Part shown: piece after piece, positions 5,995-12,857 of the stretch
How the letters are laid out: each line of letters opens with the position of its first letter
Position numbering within the stretch: position 1 is the first letter of the stretch
Source: Desulfurobacteriaceae bacterium
Lineage (GTDB): Bacteria; Aquificota; Aquificia; Desulfurobacteriales; Desulfurobacteriaceae
Length of the DNA: 12,857 nucleotides
Direction: 5' to 3'
Assembly (NCBI GenBank): GCA_027064485.1
Contig: JAMOPR010000124.1
Coordinates: 1-12,857 of the forward strand
The notes under the pieces: model-generated
What the model was told of the DNA's origin: nothing
Seen by the model: the letters and a program-made list of their open reading frames with translations, nothing else
Databases searched by the model: none
Made by a program: the position numbers and the translations under genes

Positions 5995-6876
5995 TTGACT
6001 CTACACGAAAAGCTTTCCAGCGGTAAGTTTGTTATAACTGCTGAAATAGCTCCTCCGCGGGGAACAGAATGGAAGAAGGTAATAGAGGAGATTGAACCGC
6101 TCCGCGGCAGGGTGGATGCTTTTAACGTAACCGATTGTCAACGTTCAATGCTCAGGATGTCTTCAATAGCAATGTCAAAAATCCTGTTGGACAGCGGGTT
6201 TGAGCCTATTCTGCAGTTGACTTGTAGGGATAGAAACAGGATTGCTCTTCAATCGGAGCTTTTAGGTGCAGCTGCTTTGGGTATTAGGAATGTTTGTTTG
6301 ATGACGGGGGATTTTACTACTTTGGGAGATGTTCCTCAGGCGAAACCCGTTTTTGATTTAGATTCGGTTCAGTTAATAAAGAGCGTCAGTGATATGAACA
6401 GGGGAAAGCTCATAAATGGAAAAGATTTAGATGAACCAACTTCCTTTACCATAGGTGCTGTTTTTAATCCGTTTGCCGGTCCGAAAAGACTTCAGGTTTG
6501 GAAACTTGAGAAGAAGATAAGAGCCGGTGCAGTTTTTATACAGACTCAGCCCGTTTATGATGTGAAGACAGCAAGAGAAGTGGCGGAAACGATTAAAGAT
6601 TTGGGAGGTAAAGCGATAATAGGGCTTTTACCTATCAGAAGCGTTAGAATGGCTAATTTTATGGAGAAGCTTAATCCGGGCTCCGTTCCGACCGATTTGA
6701 GAAGGGCTGTAGAAAAGGCTGAAAATCCGGCAGAATACGGGTGGAAATATACGATTGATTTGGCAAAAGCAATATCGGAGTTTGCTGACGGCATTCACTT
6801 TATGTTGGTAGGAAAGATAGAGGAGTTGGCAGATTTCATAACATACCTGCGGAATAATCACGGGAGAAACGAATGA
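5995..6876 (+). CDS. metF: Methylene-tetrahydrofolate reductase, short MetF
   Basis: A 293-residue TIM-barrel flavoprotein reducing 5,10-methylene-THF to 5-methyl-THF. Visible marks are VITAEIAPPRG (residues 13-23) with the candidate proton-donor Glu17 (compare EFFPPR in E. coli MetF), FNVTDCQRSMLRMS, EPILQLTCRDRNR, the helix GAAALGIRNVCLMTGD, GAVFNPFAGPKR, RAGAVFIQTQPVYD and GGKAIIGLLPIRS. Length fits bacterial MetF without a C-terminal regulatory domain. The start is TTG, with GGTGGAGG 6 bases upstream inside the metV end, 1 base after the metV stop. Pairing with MetV suggests the electron donor is not simply NAD(P)H. The product can feed methionine synthesis or, if CO dehydrogenase/acetyl-CoA synthase is present elsewhere, the reductive acetyl-CoA pathway. 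The 3' end overlaps uppS by 4 bases. Confidence 0.93.
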   Translation: MTLHEKLSSGKFVITAEIAPPRGTEWKKVIEEIEPLRGRVDAFNVTDCQRSMLRMSSIAMSKILLDSGFEPILQLTCRDRNRIALQSELLGAAALGIRNVCLMTGDFTTLGDVPQAKPVFDLDSVQLIKSVSDMNRGKLINGKDLDEPTSFTIGAVFNPFAGPKRLQVWKLEKKIRAGAVFIQTQPVYDVKTAREVAETIKDLGGKAIIGLLPIRSVRMANFMEKLNPGSVPTDLRRAVEKAENPAEYGWKYTIDLAKAISEFADGIHFMLVGKIEELADFITYLRNNHGRNE

Positions 6877-7562
6877 AGGGAAAGCTTCCCGTTCACGTTG
6901 GGATTATAATGGACGGCAACGGCAGGTGGGCTACAAAGAGAGGGCTGCCGAGGATAGAAGGTCACAGGAAAGGGGCGGAGGTTACCGAAAAGATAGTAAA
7001 AGCGGCAAGCAACTTAGGTATTAAATTCCTTTCCCTGTATGCTTTTTCTACGGAAAATTGGAAGAGACCTAAGGAAGAGGTAGAGTTTCTTTTTAATCTT
7101 ATGTATGAATACGTTAATTCCCGACTTCACTTATTTTTGGAAAACAACGTAAAGTTTAGAACTATAGGAAGGTTGTGGGAGCTTCCCGAATACTTACAGG
7201 AAGGTTTTAAATCAATAGAGGATAAAACCAGCCACTGCACCGGGATGACAGCCGTTTTTGCTGTAAACTACGGTGGGAGGCAGGAGATAATAGATGCCAT
7301 AAACAGAATGATAAGGAACAAAGAGCAAAACGTTACTATGGAGACTTTGCAGAAGTATCTTTACATGCCGGAGCTACCCGATGTTGATTTAATAATAAGG
7401 ACGAGCGGTGAAATGAGGATTTCCAACTTTTTATTGTGGCAGTCCTCTTATGCCGAGCTCTGGTTTACAAAAACTTTGTGGCCCGACTTTACTGAAGAGG
7501 AGTTTTTTGAAGCAATTGAAGATTTTAAGAGGAGAGATAGGAAGTTTGGTGGAATAAAATGA
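6873..7562 (+). CDS. uppS: (2Z,6E)-farnesyl-PP-type cis-prenyltransferase, undecaprenyl diphosphate synthase
   Basis: A 229-residue cis-prenyltransferase that elongates farnesyl-PP with isopentenyl-PP to the long polyprenyl diphosphate used as carrier in peptidoglycan and O-antigen assembly. All five conserved regions are present: HVGIIMDGNGRWA with the Mg-binding Asp14, GHRKGAE (30-36), LSLYAFSTENWKRP (53-66), VNYGGRQEI (131-139) and VDLIIRTSGEMRISNFLLWQ (171-190) followed by ELWF and LWPDF. The length is slightly short but typical. The ATG overlaps the metF stop (ATGA) with GGGAG upstream. uppS followed by cdsA is the order seen in most bacteria. Product chain length cannot be told from the sequence. 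Confidence 0.96.
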   Translation: MKGKLPVHVGIIMDGNGRWATKRGLPRIEGHRKGAEVTEKIVKAASNLGIKFLSLYAFSTENWKRPKEEVEFLFNLMYEYVNSRLHLFLENNVKFRTIGRLWELPEYLQEGFKSIEDKTSHCTGMTAVFAVNYGGRQEIIDAINRMIRNKEQNVTMETLQKYLYMPELPDVDLIIRTSGEMRISNFLLWQSSYAELWFTKTLWPDFTEEEFFEAIEDFKRRDRKFGGIK

Positions 7563-8311
7563 AGGAAAGGCTTTTAGGTTCTTTACTCGTTGTTGGTTAC
7601 GCTTTGCTTCTCTACTTTTCCTCAAAAGAAATTTATCACCTTCTTGTGTATTTATTGGGATTTGCCTGCATTAGCGAATCTTTCAGAATTAGCAGAAGTT
7701 TGGAAGAAAGCTATTTTTTTGGTTTGATTCTGTTTTCGCTTCTCTACTCTTTAGGAGTAAATTTCCCTCACCTTCTTACTGTATTTCCGCTTATTTCAAT
7801 TCTTTTCCTTTTTGCCGCCGAGATTGTTAGTAAAGGAAAGGTAGAAGAAACTTTCTATTCTGTAGTTTTGATGTTTCTATACATACTTGTAGGTATAACA
7901 TCTATTGGGTGTCTTGATAAAAAATTTTTTCTGCTCTTGCTTTCCATTGTATGGGCTACAGACACGTTTGCCTATTTGACCGGTAAGTTCTTCGGGAGAA
8001 GGAAATTAGTTCCTTCGGTAAGTCCTAAGAAAACGGTGGAAGGAGCCTTAGGCGGAACGTTGGGGGGTGCAATCACAACGGTAGTAATATCAAAGCTTTT
8101 AGGCATTCCTTTAAATTACTTACAGATACTTGTAATTTTGTTTTTAACGGTGATTGCCCAGTTGGGAGACTTGTTTGAGAGTTTTTATAAGAGGACTTTT
8201 GGGGTAAAGGATTCGGGTAAAATCCTCCCCGGCCACGGCGGAGTTTTGGACAGGCTTGATAGCAGTTTGGCAGTTGCACCTTTTCTCTTTTTAATAGGAG
8301 GTGGAGCGTGA
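7559..8311 (+). CDS. cdsA: Phosphatidate cytidylyltransferase (CDP-diglyceride synthase)
   Basis: A 250-residue integral membrane enzyme making CDP-diacylglycerol from phosphatidate and CTP, the branch point to phosphatidylglycerol, phosphatidylethanolamine and cardiolipin. Several hydrophobic segments fill residues 6-140. The C-terminal half has the catalytic marks ATDTFAYLTGKFFGRRKL (133-150), SPKKTVEGALGG (155-166), QLGDLFES (201-208) and the family signature KDSGKILPGHGGVLDRLDS (217-235) with its paired aspartates 231 and 234. The ATG overlaps the uppS stop by 4 bases. In many bacteria dxr and rseP follow cdsA; here hypE follows instead, overlapping by 4 bases. The acyl lipids it uses come from the pathway encoded divergently to the left. 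Confidence 0.95.
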   Translation: MKERLLGSLLVVGYALLLYFSSKEIYHLLVYLLGFACISESFRISRSLEESYFFGLILFSLLYSLGVNFPHLLTVFPLISILFLFAAEIVSKGKVEETFYSVVLMFLYILVGITSIGCLDKKFFLLLLSIVWATDTFAYLTGKFFGRRKLVPSVSPKKTVEGALGGTLGGAITTVVISKLLGIPLNYLQILVILFLTVIAQLGDLFESFYKRTFGVKDSGKILPGHGGVLDRLDSSLAVAPFLFLIGGGA

Positions 8312-9294
8312 AAGTAGAAATCGGGCACGGTTCTGGAGGTAAACTAACCAAGGAACTTATAGATAGGGTGTTTTTAAAGTATTTTGACTTTCCAGAGCTT
8401 AAGTCCCTTCAGGATGCAACGGTTTTACCTGTAGAAGGAGAGAAAATTGGTATAACGACCGATTCTTACGTGATTCGCCCCCTTTTCTTTCCGGGAGGAA
8501 ACATAGGAAAGCTCAGCATTTGCGGAACCATAAATGATTTAACCGTTTCAGGTAATGTGCCCCTTTACGTTTCTGTAGGTTTCATAATCGAAGAGGGAAC
8601 AGACTTTGAAATTTTGGAGAAAATAGCTGAATCTATGGCTGAAACTGCTGTGAAAAGTAACGTAAAGATTGTGGCAGGTGATACTAAAGTAGTGGAACGG
8701 GGCAAGTGTGATGGCGTTTACATAAACACTACCGGAGTAGGAAAAAACGTAAGGAATTTGTCCCCTTTGAACGCTCGGGAGGGAGACGTAGTAATAGTAA
8801 CAGGTTTTATCGGTGACCACGGTATAGCCATTTCTCTGGCAAGGGAAGAGTTTGATGTAGAAACAGGTGTTTTGAGCGATTGTGCTCCGCTAAATAGCCT
8901 TCTTGTTCCGCTGTTTGAAATTCCTACGCTTCGCTGGATGAGAGACCCTACAAGAGGCGGTCTTGCAACCGTTTTGATTGAATTTTCCGAAAGTAGCGGT
9001 TTGGGAGTAAAGCTTTACGAAGATAAGATTCCCGTAAGGGAAGAAGTTAGATTTGTGTGTGATATGTTGGGATATGACCCGCTTTACCTTGCAAACGAGG
9101 GTAAAGCTGTGATAGTTGTGGGTAGAGAGGATGCAGAAAAAACGCTTGAGATACTTAAATCGCACGAACTGGGCAAAAACGCAGAGATAATAGGTGAAGT
9201 GACAGGTGACGGAAGCGTTCAGTTGATAACTTCTATAGGGGGAGTTCGCCGATTGGAGCTTTTGGAAGAAGACCCGCTACCGAGGATTTGCTGA
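8308..9294 (+). CDS. hypE: [NiFe]-hydrogenase maturation protein HypE (carbamoyl dehydratase)
   Basis: A 328-residue PurM/AIR-synthase-fold protein. HypE receives a carbamoyl group from HypF on its C-terminal cysteine, dehydrates it with ATP to a thiocyanate, and passes cyanide to the iron on the HypC-HypD complex. The required C-terminus is intact: DPLPRIC with Cys328 as the last residue. N-terminal marks are GHGSGGKLT (6-14), GITTDSYVIRPLFFPGG (48-64) and GTINDLTVSG (73-82). Later come KIVAGDTKVVERG and RDPTRGGLATVL, also family-typical. The GTG start has AGGAGG 6 bases upstream and overlaps the cdsA stop by 4 bases. hypD lies downstream, separated by a FetB-like permease gene. hypA, hypB, hypC and hypF are not in the window. 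Confidence 0.96.
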   Translation: MKVEIGHGSGGKLTKELIDRVFLKYFDFPELKSLQDATVLPVEGEKIGITTDSYVIRPLFFPGGNIGKLSICGTINDLTVSGNVPLYVSVGFIIEEGTDFEILEKIAESMAETAVKSNVKIVAGDTKVVERGKCDGVYINTTGVGKNVRNLSPLNAREGDVVIVTGFIGDHGIAISLAREEFDVETGVLSDCAPLNSLLVPLFEIPTLRWMRDPTRGGLATVLIEFSESSGLGVKLYEDKIPVREEVRFVCDMLGYDPLYLANEGKAVIVVGREDAEKTLEILKSHELGKNAEIIGEVTGDGSVQLITSIGGVRRLELLEEDPLPRIC

Positions 9295-10061
9295 TGTGGC
9301 ACTACGCTAAGATTGTTGTTGTTTCATACTTGATGGTTCTGCTTGTAGCTTGTTTTGATAGAAAGTTTGATGTAGGTTTTTGGAAGGAACTTTTGCGTTC
9401 TTCGATTCTTTCCCTTTTGCAACTTGTTACTGTCGGTTTTGTCATTCTCTTTCTGTTGAAGTTGAAGCTGAACTGGGTCAATTTCGCAATAGTTTTGCTG
9501 TTTTTCGTGAACGCTTCTGTGATTTCTACTCGGCGGTTTGAATTCAAGGGTTATCCGAGGAAGTGGGGATTTTTCATAACCTTTCTTTCAATATCTGTAA
9601 TGTCTGTTGTGTCGTTGGGGCTTTTATACGTGTCCGGCATACTCCACTTTAAAGCCAACAGCCTTATACCGCTGGCTGGCATAGTTACTGCTGCGGGAAT
9701 GAGGAGTTTGTCTTTGAGTTATAAGTATCTCAAAACGAAGTTGCGCGATTTGGAAGAGGTGATTTTAGGAATGGCTGCTCTTGGTGCTTCTGACGCTCAG
9801 GTGTTTCACTTCATATTTAGAGAATTAATAGACGATATTACTGTTCCCATAAGGGATATGTTGCGTTCAGCTGGGATAGTGCATATACCCGGTGTGATGG
9901 TCGGTTTGTTGTTGGCTGGCACTATTCCTATTAAGGCTGCTTTGGTTCAGTTTGCCGTTTTATCAACTATGGTTTTCCAATTTACTTTTGTTCCTACGAT
10001 AGCGCTTTTTACGCTGGTGAAAAAGTTCGGAGTAAAGATTGAAAGCGGAGGAGTGAATTGA
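9294..10061 (+). CDS. fetB: FetB-like (UPF0014/YbbM) membrane permease, divergent
   Basis: A 255-residue protein with about seven hydrophobic segments (roughly 5-22, 37-57, 61-77, 93-116, 122-136, 190-210, 214-242). It resembles the UPF0014 family, the permease of the FetAB ABC system linked to iron export in E. coli. Family-like traits are LIPLAGI (124-130), the cytoplasmic coupling helix region LGASDAQVFHFIFREL (163-178) and HIPGVMVGLLLAGTIPIKAAL (197-217). From memory, the usual 'G..iGNsM' after PLAG is replaced by GIVTAAGM, and the sequence is divergent overall, so substrate is uncertain. The ATG at 9294 shares a base with the hypE stop (TGATG) and is better spaced from GAGG than an in-frame TTG at 9288. 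No ATPase partner is nearby. Sitting between hypE and hypD with overlapping ends, it may move a metal needed for hydrogenase maturation; this is inference. Confidence 0.72.
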   Translation: MWHYAKIVVVSYLMVLLVACFDRKFDVGFWKELLRSSILSLLQLVTVGFVILFLLKLKLNWVNFAIVLLFFVNASVISTRRFEFKGYPRKWGFFITFLSISVMSVVSLGLLYVSGILHFKANSLIPLAGIVTAAGMRSLSLSYKYLKTKLRDLEEVILGMAALGASDAQVFHFIFRELIDDITVPIRDMLRSAGIVHIPGVMVGLLLAGTIPIKAALVQFAVLSTMVFQFTFVPTIALFTLVKKFGVKIESGGVN

Positions 10062-11107
10062 AGAGGGAAAGGATAAAGGAGCTGGTTAGCTTGATTCATG
10101 AGATTAGCCCAAAGGATAGGAAGATAAAAATTATGAACGTGTGCGGTTCTCATGAACATACGATAACTTACAGCGGAATGAGAAGCCTAATGCCTGAAAA
10201 TATTGAGCTGATTCCTGGTCCTGGGTGTCCGGTGTGCGTGTGTTCTGAAAGCGATGTTATAAACGCCATAAGGCTTTCTCAGAGGGATGATACGATTTTG
10301 GTAACCTACGGAGATATGTTGAGGGTTCCTACGAAAGAGGGTTCTATACGAAGTAGCGGTAGAAACTATAAGATGGTGTCAGCTCCCCATGAAGTATTGA
10401 AAATAGCCAAGGAGAATCCTGAAAAAAACGTAGTTTTCTTTTCCATAGGTTTTGAGACTACTACTGCTCCTACTGCTGCGTTGATAGAGATGGGACTGCC
10501 TGAAAATGTAACGATACTTACATCTCAAAAACTTACGCCGGAAATTATGGAGGTTTTGGTAAAGGATGAAGAGGTAGGAGTTGATGCCTTTATCGCTCCA
10601 GGGCACGTTTCTGCAATAGTGGGTGCTAATGCGTGGAGGATTTTTCCTGAAGAGTATGGTATTCCAACAGTAGTTGCAGGTTTTGAACCTGATAATTTGC
10701 TTTTGGCAATACTTAGAATTCTCTATCAATTAAGGGAAGGAAGAGCTGAGCTTGAGAACGTTTATAGGGGAGTAGTAAGACCGGAGGGAAACGTGAAAGC
10801 CCAGGAATTGATGTATAAGTATTTCGAGAAAGCTGATGTTAATTGGAGGGGTATAGGTTTAATTCCTAAGTCTGGGTTGGAGTTTCGCAAAGAATATGAC
10901 AATATTAACGCTAAAAAGGTGTTTAATTTACCCGAAATAAAGGAAGAAAAAGTTAAAGGTTGCATCTGCGATAAAATTGTTTTAGGGAAAGCTTATCCTA
11001 ACGAATGTAAGTTGTTTGGTAAAGTCTGCACTCCTTCAAATCCAAAAGGTCCCTGCATGGTTTCTATGGAAGGAGCGTGCAACATCTGGTATAGGTTTGG
11101 AAGGTAG
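10058..11107 (+). CDS. hypD: [NiFe]-hydrogenase maturation protein HypD
   Basis: A 349-residue Fe-S protein forming with HypC the scaffold on which Fe(CN)2CO is assembled. Catalytic motifs are intact: MNVCGSHEHTI (Cys29, His32), LIPGPGCPVCVC (Cys57, Cys60), VTYGDMLRVP, FFSIGFETTTAPTAA, AFIAPGHVSAIVG and VVAGFEPDNLL. The C-terminal [4Fe-4S] region has KGCICD (Cys302, Cys304), YPNECKLFGKVCTP (Cys317, Cys324), GPCMVSMEGAC (Cys333, Cys341). The TTG start overlaps the permease stop (TTGA) and is preceded by GGAGGAG, which decides it. It is the last gene of the rightward operon, with its stop one base from the stop of the converging Omp85 gene, so no terminator fits between them. Length is at the short end of the family (about 350-380). 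Confidence 0.96.
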   Translation: MKRERIKELVSLIHEISPKDRKIKIMNVCGSHEHTITYSGMRSLMPENIELIPGPGCPVCVCSESDVINAIRLSQRDDTILVTYGDMLRVPTKEGSIRSSGRNYKMVSAPHEVLKIAKENPEKNVVFFSIGFETTTAPTAALIEMGLPENVTILTSQKLTPEIMEVLVKDEEVGVDAFIAPGHVSAIVGANAWRIFPEEYGIPTVVAGFEPDNLLLAILRILYQLREGRAELENVYRGVVRPEGNVKAQELMYKYFEKADVNWRGIGLIPKSGLEFRKEYDNINAKKVFNLPEIKEEKVKGCICDKIVLGKAYPNECKLFGKVCTPSNPKGPCMVSMEGACNIWYRFGR

Positions 11108-11108
11108 T

Positions 11109-12857
11109 TTAGAAGGGAAAACCGAAAGAGATGTGAAGTCTGCCCCTTCCTTGACCCTGAACTTCTTTTAGTTTGTATCCGTAATCTATGCGCAGGGGAC
11201 CTACAGGAGTAATGTATCTGAATCCTACTCCTATAGAGGAATACCAGTTGCCGAGCGAAAAATCCCCCCTCTCCTCAAACACCTTTCCGCTGTCGTAAAA
11301 TATGGCTCCCTGCACTGTTTGGGTAAAGTTATACCTAACTTCGCAGCTGAATAGCCCGTAAGCTTTTCCTCCTACGTAGTTACCCTTTGAATCGGTAGGA
11401 GATATAGTTCCGTATTTGTATCCTCTAACGCTTTCAGCTCCTCCTAAAAAGAATCTATCCTGAACGGGAACGTGACTTCCTTCGATAGGCTGAATGAACC
11501 CGGCTCCTTCTCTCAGTGCCAGTGTAGTTTTTTCCGTTAACGGAAACAGCTTCAGCATTTTCTCTTCAATTAGCCAGTAGTCTGTATCTCCTCCCAGAAT
11601 TTTGCCGGTGAAAGAAGTAAATAGCTGAATAAGGTAGCCTTTTCGGGGATTTTTTTCATTATCCCTCTTGTCGTATCTTTGTAGATAAAAAACGGTTCTT
11701 TTAACAAACTCCTTTTTTTCGTGGATGGAGGTATCCTTTATGGATTCTCTCGCTATTTCCATTCCGAAGCTTTGAAATGTAGCTTTTGAAGCTTGTCTTT
11801 CAAAAGCGAACCTGTAAAAGATTTTGTCAGTGGTAAAGCTTTCAAATATCTGTTCTTTCTTTACTATTGAGTAGGAAGTATCGTAACGTTTAAACGGAAA
11901 TGCAGCTTTGCTCATTTTAAAAACTGCGTCGTAACCTTCTTTCTGCCTGTAGTTGCCAAAGAGGAAGTATTTTATTCCCAGTCCAAAAGGAGAGGTTGAA
12001 GAAACAAATCCGTTCGCAACGTATCCCGAGTCTGTTCCAAACCCCATAAACCCCTTAGCGTGCAGTAGGGAAGCTTCCTTTAGAGAAATTACTTCATTGA
12101 CAGTGCCGTTCACAGGATAGTTGTTTATTGAAACCATTGAGAATAATCTGGTGTTGGCAAGTTTTGAATATTGCTTGATAATGGCTTTTTCTCTGTAAGT
12201 ATCTCCTGGATGTATGTCAATTAGGCTTTTTATCCAGCGTAAATTGGTTCTTTCCAGTCCTTTAACGATTACGAATCCGAAAAACTTTTTGGTTCCAGGA
12301 TGGACATAAATGGAGAGGGAGACGAGGATTTTCTTTTTTCCAGCTTTGAAGTGTTCGTTGGCGGTCACTTCAACTTCGGAAAATCCGGCTTTTTTGTAGC
12401 AGTTTCTTATCTTTTCTGTAAATTCGTTTAAGAAGTTTTTTGTGTAAACGATTGGAAGTTGAAGTTCTTTTAAAGATGAGCAGTCTAAAGAATCTCCCCA
12501 CACTTTTATAGATGTTAGCCAGTAACGCTTTCCCTTTTCAACGTTAATTTTTAATTCTCCCGACGGAGAAACAGTGTAGGATACTTTGGCACTTAAAAAT
12601 CCTTTTTTTCTGAGGGAACTTTTTATTTCGGTTATGACTTTTTTAATTTCGCTTTGAGAGAATGGTTTACCTATTAGGGATTTAAAGAGTTTTTTAAACT
12701 TTTGTGGAACTACTTTTTTAACTATTACCTCTTTACCTTCGTTTATTTCAAACGTGATTACTATGCTGTCTTTTTCTCTTTTTGAGGAAACGTTAACTTT
12801 AACGAAGGGAAACCCGTTGTTTTTGTAAAACTTTACAATATTTTCTTTAGAGCGTTC
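11109..12857 (-). CDS. Omp85-family outer-membrane protein (BamA/TamA-like), N-terminus outside window
   Basis: The frame stays open to the right edge: 582 residues are visible and the 5' end is missing. A GTG at 12501-12503 is an internal codon, because the upstream sequence is clearly part of the same protein. Residues 1 to about 260 hold one partial and about three full POTRA-like units, e.g. GKPFSQSEIKKVITEIKSSL followed by RKKGFLSAKVSY. From about 265 comes the 16-strand-type barrel: a NPRKGY motif, the loop-6 signature GGAESVRGYKYG (VRG at 477-479), YDSGKVF, and the closing TPVGPLRIDYGY and GRLHISFGFPF ending in the aromatic beta-signal. Such proteins insert or secrete outer-membrane proteins. 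At least four POTRAs fit BamA better than a three-POTRA TamA, but this is not settled. The nearby SurA would deliver substrates. Confidence 0.88.
   Translation of the reverse strand, partial: ERSKENIVKFYKNNGFPFVKVNVSSKREKDSIVITFEINEGKEVIVKKVVPQKFKKLFKSLIGKPFSQSEIKKVITEIKSSLRKKGFLSAKVSYTVSPSGELKINVEKGKRYWLTSIKVWGDSLDCSSLKELQLPIVYTKNFLNEFTEKIRNCYKKAGFSEVEVTANEHFKAGKKKILVSLSIYVHPGTKKFFGFVIVKGLERTNLRWIKSLIDIHPGDTYREKAIIKQYSKLANTRLFSMVSINNYPVNGTVNEVISLKEASLLHAKGFMGFGTDSGYVANGFVSSTSPFGLGIKYFLFGNYRQKEGYDAVFKMSKAAFPFKRYDTSYSIVKKEQIFESFTTDKIFYRFAFERQASKATFQSFGMEIARESIKDTSIHEKKEFVKRTVFYLQRYDKRDNEKNPRKGYLIQLFTSFTGKILGGDTDYWLIEEKMLKLFPLTEKTTLALREGAGFIQPIEGSHVPVQDRFFLGGAESVRGYKYGTISPTDSKGNYVGGKAYGLFSCEVRYNFTQTVQGAIFYDSGKVFEERGDFSLGNWYSSIGVGFRYITPVGPLRIDYGYKLKEVQGQGRGRLHISFGFPF

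Noticed and set aside
9288-9293. TTG start for the FetB-like permease two codons upstream
   Set aside because: It is too close to the GAGG element; ATG at 9294 has better spacing and overlaps the hypE stop as TGATG.
8308-9294. Selenophosphate synthetase or other PurM-fold enzyme instead of HypE
   Set aside because: The terminal PRIC cysteine, the GHGSGG N-terminus and hypD in the same operon are specific for HypE.
12501-12503. GTG as start codon of the Omp85 gene
   Set aside because: Translation upstream of it continues without a stop to the window edge and shows POTRA-like sequence, so the codon is internal.

Overview
This 12.9 kb window looks like chromosomal core DNA from a thermophilic, hydrogen-using, deep-branching Gram-negative bacterium. 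The best guess is Aquificota, family Desulfurobacteriaceae (Desulfurobacterium/Thermovibrio-like). That is inferred from the combination of an outer-membrane assembly system (SurA, Omp85), [NiFe]-hydrogenase maturation genes (hypE, hypD), an acetogen-style MetV-MetF methylene-tetrahydrofolate reductase, FabK as the enoyl-ACP reductase, Lys/Glu-rich proteins, AGA/AGG arginine codons and extremely tight gene packing. No RNA gene, insertion sequence, CRISPR array or prophage was seen, and there is no gene-free stretch over 130 bases.

Layout. Positions 3-134 hold the last 43 codons of a rightward class I/II aminotransferase. It converges on a leftward operon (3770 down to 145): yceD (DUF177) - rpmF (ribosomal protein L32) - plsX - fabH - fabK. 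This is the familiar ribosome/lipid cluster. PlsX makes acyl-phosphate for phospholipids, FabH starts fatty-acid chains, and FabK performs the last step of each elongation cycle.

The only sizeable intergenic region (3771-3898) is a divergent control region. It contains a perfect 8+2+8 palindrome (AAGCATAA-AG-TTATGCTT) and a symmetric -10 sequence (GTATTATAC) that could serve both directions. From it runs a long rightward operon of nine genes with gaps of 30 bases or less and mostly 1-4 base overlaps: a small parvulin-less SurA-like periplasmic protein, a single-parvulin SurA, metV, metF, uppS, cdsA, hypE, a FetB-like (UPF0014) membrane permease, and hypD. It combines envelope biogenesis (OMP chaperones, undecaprenyl-PP synthase, CDP-diglyceride synthase), one-carbon metabolism and hydrogenase maturation. 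Five of its nine genes use TTG or GTG starts.

The operon ends one base from the stop codon of a converging leftward Omp85-family (BamA/TamA-like) outer-membrane protein. That gene's reading frame is open to the right edge of the window, so its N-terminus is missing here.

The most interesting items are the FetB-like permease inserted between hypE and hypD with overlapping reading frames, the MetV-MetF pair inside an envelope operon, the truncated SurA-like protein beside a full SurA, and the palindrome in the divergent promoter region.
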